8,278 bases of DNA from Elusimicrobiota bacterium (GCA_003450815.1 DMES01000001.1:8866-17143); one strand, 5' to 3'. Shown: positions 1 through 6,656, numbered from the stretch's first letter. Made by a program: numbers and translations. The notes: generated from the sequence alone by a model not told the origin.

Positions 1-617
1 GGTGTTTTTTGCCTGCTGGCGTTTTCAATGAGCGCTATCATCCTGTCTATAAAGCTTTGCCCAGGGTCGGCAGAGATACAGACAACAATTTTATCGCTAA
101 TAACTTTTGTTCCACCTGTAACAGCGCTCCTGTCGCCTCCGCTTTCCCGTATCACCGGCGCGGATTCGCCTGTAATGGCTGATTCGTCCACGCTGGCTAT
201 GCCCTCGATTACTTCTCCGTCGCCAGGGATGGGATCTCCCGCTTCGCAGACTACAGTATCGCCTTTACGCAACTGCGAGGCAGGAACCTTTGTCTCCTGT
301 CCTTTTTTTAGCAGGCGGGCCATGATCTCCACTTTCGATTTTCTAAGCGATTCTGCCCGAGCTTTACCATGTCCTTCCGCCATGGCTTCCGCAAAATTGG
401 CAAACAACACCGTAAACCACAGCCACAGTGCGATTTGTAATTCAAAACCGGAATAATGCGGTAGTTTCTGAATAATCCCGGCTGTTACCATTACAGCCCC
501 TACCAAAGTCACAAACATTACGGGCTTTCGGAACTGTGTTTTCGGGTTCAGTTTCATGAACGATTCAAGAACCGCTGTTAAAACAAGTTCTTTGTTCCAG
601 AAATTTTTATTTTTCAT
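1..617 (-). CDS. kdpB: KdpB, potassium-transporting P-type ATPase catalytic subunit (N-terminal part, runs off the left edge)
   Basis: KdpB is the ATP-hydrolysing subunit of the inner-membrane KdpFABC potassium uptake complex. About 205 N-terminal residues are visible out of roughly 680 usual for the family. The start MKNKNFWNKELV is followed by the conserved KLNPKTQFRKPVMFV segment. Two membrane helices lie at about residues 33-51 and 59-78, then the KdpB-typical EGHGKARAESLR stretch (81-92). The actuator domain follows, with SAITGESAPV carrying the TGES dephosphorylation motif at 149-152 and GDRSAVTGGT at 161-170. The phosphorylated DKTGT motif and nucleotide-binding domain would lie beyond the edge. 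The ATG is 8 bases downstream of the kdpA stop. The only clear Shine-Dalgarno-like stretch (AAGGAG) lies inside the kdpA 3' end, about 19 bases from the ATG, so translation is probably coupled to kdpA. The visible frame is intact. Confidence 0.97.
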   Translation of the reverse strand, partial: MKNKNFWNKELVLTAVLESFMKLNPKTQFRKPVMFVTLVGAVMVTAGIIQKLPHYSGFELQIALWLWFTVLFANFAEAMAEGHGKARAESLRKSKVEIMARLLKKGQETKVPASQLRKGDTVVCEAGDPIPGDGEVIEGIASVDESAITGESAPVIRESGGDRSAVTGGTKVISDKIVVCISADPGQSFIDRMIALIENASRQKT

Positions 618-625
618 GGGGATTA

Positions 626-2317
626 TTAAAAAGCTGCTCCTTTCAGCATCAGCAACTGCTCCACAATAGTACCCAAGGCCAGCGATGGGAAAAATGTCAG
701 TCCCCCGACTATCACCACCACCGCCGCCAGCAGAACACCGAAAATGGGCGTATCGGTGGGCAGCGTTCCAGCCGAGGGCGGGCAGGGCAATTTGTCCCCC
801 ATACTGCCCGCAATGGCGAGGCATGGGAGTATTACGGCAAAACGCCCTATCAGCATGGCTATCGCCAGTCCGATGTTATAATAGTTCGTGTTCGCGTTAA
901 GCCCGGCAAACGCGCTGCCGTTATTGCCTGATGCGGAACTCCACACGTAAAGAATTTCGCTCAGGCCATGCGGCCCTTTTGCGGAAAGACTGCTCAAAGC
1001 CGAGGGCACGGCGCAAGTCAAGGCCGCGCCGACAAGAATAACAGCGCTGGGAGCCAGTATCCCGAGTATCGCCATCTGGATCTCCCGCTTTTCTATCTTT
1101 TTGCCGAGATACTCCGGGGTGCGCCCCACCATAAGCCCGCATAAAAACACCGTCAATAATACAAACAACAACATGCCATACATACCAGCGCCAACCCCGC
1201 CGAAGATGACCTCGCCCAGCATAATGTTGAACATCGCCACGCCGCCCGCCAGGGGAGAGAGGCTGGAATGCATGGCGTTCACCGAACCATTGGACGCCGC
1301 TGTTGTGGATACCGCCCACAATACGCTGTTTGTTACTCCAAAACGTGTTTCTTTGCCTTCCATAAGCGGTAGGCCACCCATAGCAACTGATGCCGAATGT
1401 TCGGAATAAAGCGCCAGTCCCAGCCCAATGGCCCATATTGAGAACATCACGGCAAGCAACACATGAGCATGATGGTTATTCCCGGCCATCCGGCCATAGG
1501 CGAACACACAGGCCACCGGAAGCAAGAGCAGCGAAAGCATTTCAATGAAATTTGAAAGCGGTGTGGGATTTTCAAGCGGGTGTGAACTATTGGCATTGAA
1601 GAATCCCCCGCCATTGGTTCCTATCTGTTTTACAGCGATTTGCGAAGCCGCAGGGCCTAGCGGAATCGTCTGTTCGGTTCCCTCAAGGGTTTTAACAACA
1701 GCATGTGGCTTGAACGTCTGCACTACCCCGGAACCGACCAGTAAAAACGCAATAAATATGGAGAGCGGCAGCAGTACCCTTATCGTAAAGCGGGTTATGT
1801 CGCACCAGAAATTGCCGATACCCGAAACCTTTCTTCCGATAAGTCCTCGCGCCAGCGCGGCGAAAACCGCCGCACCTGTTGCCGCGCTGAGGAAGTTCTG
1901 CACTGACAACCCAAGCATTTGCGTCAAATAACTAAGAGTGGTCTCCCCGGCATAAGACTGCCAGTTCGTGTTTGTCATAAAGCTGACGGCTGTATTAAAC
2001 GCTAACGCCAATTCAACCGGTCCATTGGCATTCGGATTCAGCGGCAGATGGAGCTGGAAAAGCTGAAGCAGGAACACAGCCAGGAAACCAAGCGCATTTA
2101 AAGCCAGTAATGCCCCGGCATAGCCTTTCCAGTTCATCTGTTCGCCAGGATTTATACCGCAGAGCCTGTAGATCAAGCTCTCAATGGAGCCGAACATACG
2201 GCCCTGAAGAACACTTTTGCCTTCCAATGCGTCCGCCACGTAACTTCCCAGCGGTTTGGCTAAACACACCAGAGCCGTTATGTAAAAGAGGATCTGTAAA
2301 ACATCGTACCTGTTCAT
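626..2317 (-). CDS. kdpA: KdpA, potassium-binding and translocating subunit of KdpFABC
   Basis: KdpA is the channel-like subunit that selects and conducts potassium in the KdpFABC complex. At 563 residues it matches the family (about 557 in E. coli). It has many hydrophobic helices and all four selectivity-filter loops: SFMTNTNWQSY (112-122), IGTNGGGFFNANS (232-244), STTAASNGSVNAM (337-349) and SASGNNGSAFAG (461-472). The family stretch NPTPLSNF follows filter 2, and SPLAGGVAMFNIMLGEVIFGG follows filter 3 but is given here only in part as the residues 354-374 region. The start ATG lies one base after the kdpF stop, with AAAGG about nine bases upstream, so the two genes are translated together. 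kdpB follows after 8 bases. No filter glycine is missing, so the protein looks functional. Confidence 0.98.
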   Translation of the reverse strand: MNRYDVLQILFYITALVCLAKPLGSYVADALEGKSVLQGRMFGSIESLIYRLCGINPGEQMNWKGYAGALLALNALGFLAVFLLQLFQLHLPLNPNANGPVELALAFNTAVSFMTNTNWQSYAGETTLSYLTQMLGLSVQNFLSAATGAAVFAALARGLIGRKVSGIGNFWCDITRFTIRVLLPLSIFIAFLLVGSGVVQTFKPHAVVKTLEGTEQTIPLGPAASQIAVKQIGTNGGGFFNANSSHPLENPTPLSNFIEMLSLLLLPVACVFAYGRMAGNNHHAHVLLAVMFSIWAIGLGLALYSEHSASVAMGGLPLMEGKETRFGVTNSVLWAVSTTAASNGSVNAMHSSLSPLAGGVAMFNIMLGEVIFGGVGAGMYGMLLFVLLTVFLCGLMVGRTPEYLGKKIEKREIQMAILGILAPSAVILVGAALTCAVPSALSSLSAKGPHGLSEILYVWSSASGNNGSAFAGLNANTNYYNIGLAIAMLIGRFAVILPCLAIAGSMGDKLPCPPSAGTLPTDTPIFGVLLAAVVVIVGGLTFFPSLALGTIVEQLLMLKGAAF

Positions 2318-2318
2318 G

Positions 2319-2402
2319 TTAAAACCTTTCCGGATTGAATACCGCGTAGACTAGATAAAACAGCAAGGCTACGGAAACAACGCCCGCAATAATAAAATTC
2401 AT
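2319..2402 (-). CDS. kdpF: KdpF, small membrane subunit of KdpFABC
   Basis: This is a 27-residue single-helix peptide, beginning MNFIIAGVVSVALLF and ending YAVFNPERF. Size, single hydrophobic span, the YLVYA-type segment and the polar C-terminal tail match KdpF, which packs against KdpA and stabilises the complex in the inner membrane (E. coli KdpF is 29 residues). The start is preceded by a strong Shine-Dalgarno sequence GAGGAGG (2411-2417) at 8-base spacing, the best ribosome binding site of the operon, and the stop is one base before the kdpA ATG. It is the promoter-proximal gene, as in other kdp operons. It is short enough to be missed by automatic gene calling. Confidence 0.93.
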   Translation of the reverse strand: MNFIIAGVVSVALLFYLVYAVFNPERF

Positions 2403-2410
2403 GGAATTTG

Positions 2411-2417
2411 CCTCCTC
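2411..2417 (-). promoter_or_regulatory. Ribosome binding site of kdpF
   Basis: On the minus strand the heptamer reads GAGGAGG and is followed by 8 bases before the kdpF ATG. It fixes the kdpF start and shows that this very short frame is really translated. Confidence 0.85.
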
Positions 2418-2422
2418 TTAGT

Positions 2423-2451
2423 ATGATAGCTTCTCCCCGTTCGGAAAGGAA
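2423..2451 (-). promoter_or_regulatory. Possible kdp operon promoter (weak)
   Basis: On the minus strand TATCAT (2423-2428) could be a -10 box, with TTCCTT (2446-2451) 17 bases upstream as a poor -35. A poor -35 would fit a promoter that needs an activator such as KdpE. Against it, the implied transcription start would fall almost on the kdpF Shine-Dalgarno sequence, leaving a very short leader. The true start may therefore lie further upstream, nearer the TTATAC at 2465-2470. Confidence 0.3.
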
Positions 2452-2468
2452 GTAAAAGTACTGTGTAT

Positions 2469-2488
2469 AAGCGTAAAAAAAGCGTAAA
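2469..2488 (-). promoter_or_regulatory. Putative KdpE-type operator: two direct repeats upstream of kdpF
   Basis: The minus strand carries TTTACGCTT twice, with the TTTACGC cores at 2482-2488 and 2471-2477, an 11-bp period. Tandem half-sites one helical turn apart are the usual target of OmpR/PhoB-family regulators, to which KdpE belongs. From memory, the E. coli KdpE target is also a T-rich tandem sequence of the form TTTATAC-T-tract-TTTACAC, which is very similar. The site lies about 70-85 bases upstream of the kdpF ATG. Binding by KdpE is inferred; no kdpE gene is visible in the window. Confidence 0.5.
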
Positions 2489-2541
2489 TATATCGCTGTT
2501 TTTATGAATGTTGGGTGTTAAGTCAACCGGATTCTAAATTT

Positions 2542-2616
2542 ATGGGGTTAGACGGCTTCAGAGACGGCGGAGAGGAGTCTGTCACTTTCATATCCGATGA
2601 TTATGAAGAGGTCTAA
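2542..2616 (+). CDS. Possible 24-residue acidic small protein (weak)
   Basis: An ATG frame encodes a very acidic 24-residue peptide beginning MGLDGFRDGGEES and ending ISDDYEEV. It is the first frame after a possible weak plus-strand promoter (TTGGGT 2511-2516, TAAATT 2535-2540) and lies upstream of a strong plus-oriented terminator. There is no Shine-Dalgarno sequence before the ATG and no family I recognise. It may equally be chance, with the transcript being a non-coding RNA. Confidence 0.15.
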   Translation: MGLDGFRDGGEESVTFISDDYEEV

Positions 2617-2717
2617 AGAGAGCGAAAAGGCAGGTATGAAGAGAGTTTTTCCAATGAAGAGCGAACGTGAAAAGCAGTCTTTTGGCCCCCCTTGCTCGCG
2701 CCACTTTTTAAAAAATA

Positions 2718-2749
2718 ACCGCCGGCAGTTTCGGCGGTGTTTTTTTTTT
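2718..2749 (+). terminator. Rho-independent terminator, strong on plus, also usable on minus
   Basis: ACCGCCG (2718-2724) pairs perfectly with CGGCGGT (2732-2738) around the 7-base loop GCAGTTT, and the stem is followed by a run of ten T (2740-2749). On the minus strand the same stem is followed by TA and six T (complement of 2710-2715), so it can also stop the sensor kinase transcript arriving from the right and insulate the kdp operon. No plus-strand gene is apparent for the stronger orientation. Confidence 0.85.
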
Positions 2750-2949
2750 ATTTATCAATTTTGATTTTTACCCCTATTGTTTTGGCAGGCACTGCCCACA
2801 AAGTTCAACTTTTCCTCAAACGTGTTTTGTGTTTCGCTATGGAAAATCCAAGGACTTTTGTGGAAGTTTTTCTCACCCGATAATAATCAGGACAGGTGAG
2901 GCTGCGGGGGTGATTGTTTTACTCACATACTGGATCTAGGATACAGGCA

Positions 2950-4239
2950 TTAAGAGCCGGCCGCGGGCAGGGAGAAGGAGAAACAAGCGTTTTTGCCGGG
3001 CTCGCTTTTAACTTCCAATGAACTGCCGTGCAGCAGCAGCATGTCATTGCAGATCTTAAGCCCAAGTCCGAAACCTTCAGCGGCGGCCTGCCCCTCCCCG
3101 GTCCTGAAAAATTCCGTCTTTATCCGCTCGATGTCGGCTGCGGCGATGCCGCGGCCTGAATTTTCTATGCAAAATTTTATGTGGCCGGCTTTTTGGGCGT
3201 CTGGCGCCAGGCTGACCGTTATCCGGCCGCTTTCCGGAGTGTATTTGACGGCGTTGCCCATCAGGTTGGATATCACCAGTTCCAAAGCTTCAGAGTCAGC
3301 GTTCACTACACTGGGGCCGCTTGGCATATCGATAAAATAAGAAATCTTCTTCTTTAACATCAGTGCTTTAATAGCCGACACGGAACTGGCAACCATGTCG
3401 TGCAGCACCAGCGGTCTCTTTTCTATCTTAAATCTGCCGGCATCCATCCTGGCCTCGCTCAGGATGTTCTTTACATAGTTCTTAAGAGACTTCCGTTCAT
3501 AGCCAAGGACTCGGTACAGATCCGCCCGCGAAGCGTTGTTTTTTTCCGGATCAGATTCCTCCAGCAGAAAAATGACGGCATCTATGACCGTGAGCGCATT
3601 GTTGAACTCGTGGCTGACGGTGCGCACCATGGCTGATTTTAACGCGTCGGATTTCTGCATTTTGCGCATCAGTGATCGTATCTCCAGCAGCAGTCCTATG
3701 GCGCCCAACGCTGCCAGGAAGATAATAAGAAGATTATGTGTGGTGTCGGATAGACGGTACTTAATAGTCTCGCTGTTGATGGCCACGGCGGCAGTACCAA
3801 GACGCCGACTCCCCACGGTTACAGGTTCAGAAAAATAATAATAATCAAGACCGTCAGAGCCCTTGAAAATCTGCGTTAATGGAATTTTGGAATTTCTTGC
3901 CGCAACACCCGCGCGGCTCATGTCCCTGTTCCCTATCTTATCAGGATCTGAGTGCGAGCGTATCCTGCCAGCTTGGTCTGAAACCATGGCATATTTAATG
4001 ACCTTGTCCAGCACCATAGTGTTCACAAGGAAGTGCAGCGAGAACAGGTCTTCGTTCGGAAACATTGACGTGCCGGCCCTGCGCGAGAATATTCCGGCAC
4101 GCAAGCGCATATCATCGTAGACGGAGTTCTTGGCGTCTTCAAGGATGAAACCGGCAGTCCCGAGTATAATCAGGAACACTAGCGCGGAAACTATGAGGGA
4201 GACGTTTATGGAAATCTCACGTAACCTATTAATTTTCAT
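2950..4239 (-). CDS. Membrane-bound sensor histidine kinase
   Basis: A 429-residue two-component sensor kinase. A first membrane helix (about 11-33) and a second (about 169-187) enclose an exported sensor domain of about 135 residues. This contains SHSDPDKIGNRD (95-106), reminiscent of Cache-type sensors. No HAMP domain is evident. The H-box is TVSHEFNNALTVID with phospho-acceptor His210. The ATP-binding domain has the N-box NLMGNAVKYTP (N325, N329), a G1 box ENSGRGI with Asn360 where Asp is usual, an F-box-like TEFFRT (375-380), and the G2 box GFGLGL (389-394). It lacks the KdpD N-terminal and universal-stress domains, so it is not the normal kdp sensor. The gene starts 23 bases after the lipoprotein gene stops, so they form one transcript; there is no good Shine-Dalgarno sequence. 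The start is supported by the placement of the first helix. No response regulator gene is in the window, so its partner is unknown. Confidence 0.9.
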   Translation of the reverse strand: MKINRLREISINVSLIVSALVFLIILGTAGFILEDAKNSVYDDMRLRAGIFSRRAGTSMFPNEDLFSLHFLVNTMVLDKVIKYAMVSDQAGRIRSHSDPDKIGNRDMSRAGVAARNSKIPLTQIFKGSDGLDYYYFSEPVTVGSRRLGTAAVAINSETIKYRLSDTTHNLLIIFLAALGAIGLLLEIRSLMRKMQKSDALKSAMVRTVSHEFNNALTVIDAVIFLLEESDPEKNNASRADLYRVLGYERKSLKNYVKNILSEARMDAGRFKIEKRPLVLHDMVASSVSAIKALMLKKKISYFIDMPSGPSVVNADSEALELVISNLMGNAVKYTPESGRITVSLAPDAQKAGHIKFCIENSGRGIAAADIERIKTEFFRTGEGQAAAEGFGLGLKICNDMLLLHGSSLEVKSEPGKNACFSFSLPAAGS

Positions 4240-4262
4240 GGTCTTTGGGCAGCGAAGGGCGG

Positions 4263-4589
4263 TTATCTGCTTCCGGAAACGCTCCTTATCTTTTCCCGCA
4301 GTTCTGCGGCAGGCGTATAAGAGGGGTGTATGGTGGAGAGATCAATAAGATATTTCAGTGCCGCGTCCATGTCGTTATTGCTGTAGGCGCCGACCGCTTT
4401 GTAATACAGGATATCCACGTTCTTCACGTCCTCAGGAGAAAGATTCATGGCCGTTTCTTTTTGGGCCGGCGCAGCCGAGGCTGATGGAGCTATTGGTGGA
4501 GGGTCTTTTCGGACCAGTTGGGTGCAAGCGCAAAAAAAGATCCCGGCTAAAACAGCGAAAACATATTTACTTGGGCGCATAATAATCAT
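4263..4589 (-). CDS. Small probable lipoprotein with a TPR-like motif
   Basis: A 108-residue protein with a short hydrophobic N-terminus (VFAVLAGIFFCAC). Cys22, preceded by Phe-Cys-Ala, is the likely lipidation site, although this lipobox is not ideal. A Pro/Ala/Ser-rich linker (about 30-45) follows, then a helical region from about 50. YYKAVGAYSNNDMDAALKYL (62-81) and the following PSYTPAAEL read like one tetratricopeptide repeat plus a capping helix. It is probably an envelope-anchored adaptor. It is the promoter-proximal partner of the histidine kinase 23 bases downstream, so it may present or modulate the signal that kinase senses; this is inference from position. The start is uncertain between the ATG at 4589 and the one at 4580. 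The nearest ribosome-binding-like AAGG is about 14 bases before the first. Confidence 0.75.
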   Translation of the reverse strand: MIIMRPSKYVFAVLAGIFFCACTQLVRKDPPPIAPSASAAPAQKETAMNLSPEDVKNVDILYYKAVGAYSNNDMDAALKYLIDLSTIHPSYTPAAELREKIRSVSGSR

Positions 4590-4722
4590 TAATCACTATA
4601 TTACCTTATTCTTCATGCCTGCCTGTCATTTTATGGCAAACATTTCCATACAGAGGTGACTTGCCTCCCCGCCGTGGCGGCGGACCCGGCCTATACACAG
4701 TCTCATCCGCCCGGTACTGTAA

Positions 4723-4760
4723 GGATCAAAGTGCCCATCCGTTTATGGGCACAAAAATCC
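4723..4760. repeat. Perfect 8-bp inverted repeat upstream of the PLD gene
   Basis: GTGCCCAT (4731-4738) and ATGGGCAC (4745-4752) form a perfect stem around the 6-base loop CCGTTT. Outside it GGAT (4723-4726) and ATCC (4757-4760) also pair across a symmetrical A-rich internal loop. Neither side has a T-tract long enough for a good terminator, so it may be a dyad operator or an RNA hairpin. It lies just upstream of the TTGACA at 4764 and about 55 bases upstream of the TATAAT box. Confidence 0.6.
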
Positions 4761-4782
4761 AAATTGACATGTCTTTCGGCCC

Positions 4783-4811
4783 TTTGGAGCACAGCCTCGT
4801 ACGTCTATAAT
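4783..4811 (+). promoter_or_regulatory. Putative sigma-70 promoter of the PLD gene
   Basis: A perfect TATAAT at 4806-4811 lies 45 bases before the preferred ATG. At 17-base spacing the -35 is TTTGGA (4783-4788), which is weak, so an activator may be needed. A consensus TTGACA at 4764-4769 is too far away to pair with this -10. Confidence 0.5.
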
Positions 4812-4855
4812 ATACGTGAAAGTTATCAAGCTTCAGCTGGAGGATGACTACAAAT

Positions 4856-6517
4856 ATGACCCGTAATAATAATATCATGACGCTGGTGTTTTCTGTAACG
4901 GTTTCGCTTCCGGGCGCTTTAGGTGCTCAACCGCACGCTCTGTCCCAGCTCTTGCACGGTGGTTTTATTGATAGAGCCGCAACGGAAAGCGCTTCACAGG
5001 TTCCAGCCGCGGTCAAACCTGACCTTGCGTCCGGTCTGGCGCAGACAATAGCGCAGATCATAGCTGATCCAACCCAGGACATCACACTCCAGGAAAAGAT
5101 GGTTATATCGTACTTTGGCAAAGCCTATGAGGCTGGACAACTTGAGAAGACCGTCATAAAGGTTTTAGACGCTCCGGAGATACAGCATCTTCTCCCGCCC
5201 CCGGTTCTCGCGAACAAAGGCGCGGCGGTCAGACAGCTTACCGCGTATATCGGCGCGGAGCTCGAAACAGCCGGAGTAGTGCCCGGCGTTTCCGGCGCTG
5301 AATCCTGGGTGGACATGTCGGCAAGACATTTAAAATTGGCACTGGCAAGCGCTTACAGATCGCGAAAACCAGGAGAGACCTCTCTTTTCTCGGAACTAGG
5401 CTTCGTCAACGAATTTGCAGTTCTTACCGGAGCGCCTTTTACCCGTGGCAACGAGGTAAGGTTCCTTGTTGACGGACCGGCCTCTTTTTCCGAACGCGAA
5501 CGCCTGATCAAGAACGCTAAAAAAAGCATCCATATCCTGACTTGGGCTCTTTACGACGATGAAACCGGGAAGTGGACAATCGAACAGCTGACGGCAAAAA
5601 AACGCGAGAATCCGGCTATAGATATTAAAATAATGGTGGATGGAAAAACTTCAGGATTGCACGGTAAAAATACCATCGCAACGCTTTCGCAGACCGGCAT
5701 AGAGGTGGTCCGTTTCCAAGACGATTCGCGCCAATACGACGGACTTCATTGCAAGTCTATGGTAGTGGATGGAGAAGCGGCTATAGCCGGCGGCATGAAT
5801 TTCGGCAATGTCTATTCCCATATGGGCATTGGGCAGAAATGGCGCGACACGGATGTGCTTGTGACGGGGCCCGCCGTGGCCCAGTTCTCGGATCTTTTCG
5901 CCGATTTATGGAATAAGCAGGCGGGCGCGAAAAGAATGCCCCGCGCCGCGCGGTCCGCTAACGCAGGCAATTCAATGGTTTCTGTGATTGCCCAGACGCC
6001 AGGAAAGGAATCCTATGTTATGCTGGGTATACTCAAGGCGATCTCCGGAGCCAGTACCCGAATAAATATAGAGAACGCTTATGTTATCATGATGCCGGCG
6101 CTAAAAATGGCTTTGATGGACGCCCTTTCGCGCGGCGTACAGGTTAACATCCTCACTAACTCCGCGACCAGTGTGGATGAACCGGTGGTAAGTGTGCCGA
6201 TACTCAAGAGCCTGCCTGACCTGTTGAAAGCGGGAGCAGGCATATATCTAAAAAATGGAGATACCCTTCACAGTAAATTCCTTACGGTTGACGGTGTTTT
6301 CTGCCAGGTCGGGTCATTCAACATGCATCCGCGCAGTATTCGTTACGAAAAAGAAATGGCCGTAAATATCGTGGACCCTCAAATGGCGGCGGAACTGGAG
6401 GCGATATTCAACACGGATGTTTCCCGGGCGCGGAAGATAACTACGCCGGAACAGCTTAACATTCCGGCCTCAACCCAAAGCGATCTGATTCAGAGATATT
6501 TTTTCAACCAGCTGTAA
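4856..6517 (+). CDS. Exported phospholipase D / cardiolipin synthase-like protein with two HKD motifs
   Basis: A phospholipase D superfamily protein of 553 residues, probably acting on phospholipid head groups or other phosphodiesters outside the cytoplasm. Numbered from the upstream in-frame ATG at 4844, the first motif is H302-C-K304-x4-D309 followed by GGMN (316-319). The second is H476-S-K478-x4-D483 followed by GSFN (490-493). The tail with RSIRYEKEMAVNI (498-510) resembles the cardiolipin synthase end. All catalytic His, Lys and Asp residues are present. A signal peptide ends near GALGA-QP. Residues of about 30-190 form an N-terminal region I do not recognise; typical membrane helices of ClsA are absent. 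GGAGG (4839-4843) abuts the first ATG, so the ATG at 4856, 12 bases downstream, is the more likely start. It is expressed from its own promoter, on the opposite strand from the kinase unit. Secreted nuclease or toxin-type PLD activity is an alternative. Confidence 0.9.
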   Translation: MTRNNNIMTLVFSVTVSLPGALGAQPHALSQLLHGGFIDRAATESASQVPAAVKPDLASGLAQTIAQIIADPTQDITLQEKMVISYFGKAYEAGQLEKTVIKVLDAPEIQHLLPPPVLANKGAAVRQLTAYIGAELETAGVVPGVSGAESWVDMSARHLKLALASAYRSRKPGETSLFSELGFVNEFAVLTGAPFTRGNEVRFLVDGPASFSERERLIKNAKKSIHILTWALYDDETGKWTIEQLTAKKRENPAIDIKIMVDGKTSGLHGKNTIATLSQTGIEVVRFQDDSRQYDGLHCKSMVVDGEAAIAGGMNFGNVYSHMGIGQKWRDTDVLVTGPAVAQFSDLFADLWNKQAGAKRMPRAARSANAGNSMVSVIAQTPGKESYVMLGILKAISGASTRINIENAYVIMMPALKMALMDALSRGVQVNILTNSATSVDEPVVSVPILKSLPDLLKAGAGIYLKNGDTLHSKFLTVDGVFCQVGSFNMHPRSIRYEKEMAVNIVDPQMAAELEAIFNTDVSRARKITTPEQLNIPASTQSDLIQRYFFNQL

Positions 6518-6524
6518 GGCATAC

Positions 6525-6578
6525 GGGACGCTGATGAGCAACAGCGTAACCCGGGTTCCGGTCTAAACAGATTTTTTT
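6525..6578 (+). terminator. Possible imperfect terminator after the PLD gene
   Basis: ACGCTG (6528-6533) pairs with CAGCGT (6542-6547) around an 8-base loop, extendable by GGG/CCC with a bulge. The self-complementary AACCCGGGTT follows. A seven-T run comes only at 6572-6578, about 24 bases after the main stem, so this is not a standard intrinsic terminator. It is the only candidate before the next gene. Confidence 0.35.
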
Positions 6579-6656
6579 GGATAGCCGTGCTCTTTCCTAC
6601 ATATGGCGTATAGGGCCTTTTTCATGCGGGACAGGGACTTTAGGCCCATGCGGATT

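Larger units (their letters stand above)
2403..2949. other. 547-bp intergenic region between kdpF and the sensor kinase gene
   Basis: No convincing gene of normal size is seen on either strand. From left to right it holds the kdpF ribosome binding site, a possible promoter and operator for kdp, a stretch of about 200 bases with only tiny frames, a strong hairpin-plus-T-tract terminator at 2718-2749, and an AT-rich segment downstream of the kinase stop codon. A small inverted repeat, GGCAG/CTGCC with a 3-base loop, lies near 2785-2800. The region separates the kinase transcript from the kdp operon. Confidence 0.7.
4590..4855. other. Divergent intergenic region between the lipoprotein-kinase unit and the PLD gene
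   Basis: This stretch must drive transcription both ways. Leftward, TATAGT (about 4597-4602 on the minus strand) is a possible -10 box, but it sits only a few bases from the first ATG and has no good -35. Rightward, TATAAT lies at 4806-4811. Between them are an 8-bp perfect inverted repeat (4731-4752) and a consensus-like TTGACA (4764-4769) whose spacing to TATAAT is too long (36). The GTG frame at 4656-4847 that spans it is not believed to be a gene. Confidence 0.6.

Noticed and set aside
28..456. 142-residue plus-strand frame
   Set aside because: Antisense to the well-recognised kdpB N-terminal region.
921..1436. 171-residue frame on the same strand as kdpA
   Set aside because: It lies wholly inside kdpA, whose four selectivity-filter loops are clearly encoded in the other frame.
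2603..2764. 53-residue plus-strand basic frame
   Set aside because: It reads straight through the terminator hairpin and T-tract, which gives its phenylalanine-rich end; no ribosome binding site of note.
2873..2926. 17-codon minus-strand GTG frame just after the kinase stop, faintly like the start of a response regulator
   Set aside because: Too short, no acidic pocket or later domain in any frame, so there is no basis for calling a response regulator remnant.
2950..4239. Sensor kinase as KdpD because it lies next to kdp
   Set aside because: It has two membrane helices around an exported domain and lacks the KdpD N-terminal nucleotide-binding and universal-stress regions and the four-helix block; a terminator separates it from kdp.
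4764..4769. Consensus TTGACA as the -35 of the PLD promoter
   Set aside because: It is 36 bases from the TATAAT at 4806, far more than the usual 16-18, and no other -10 lies at the right distance.
4656..4847. 63-residue GTG-started frame ending in an ATGA overlap with the first PLD ATG
   Set aside because: It spans the inverted repeat and the TATAAT promoter, shows no recognisable protein features, and the real PLD start is more likely at 4856, so the overlap is probably chance.
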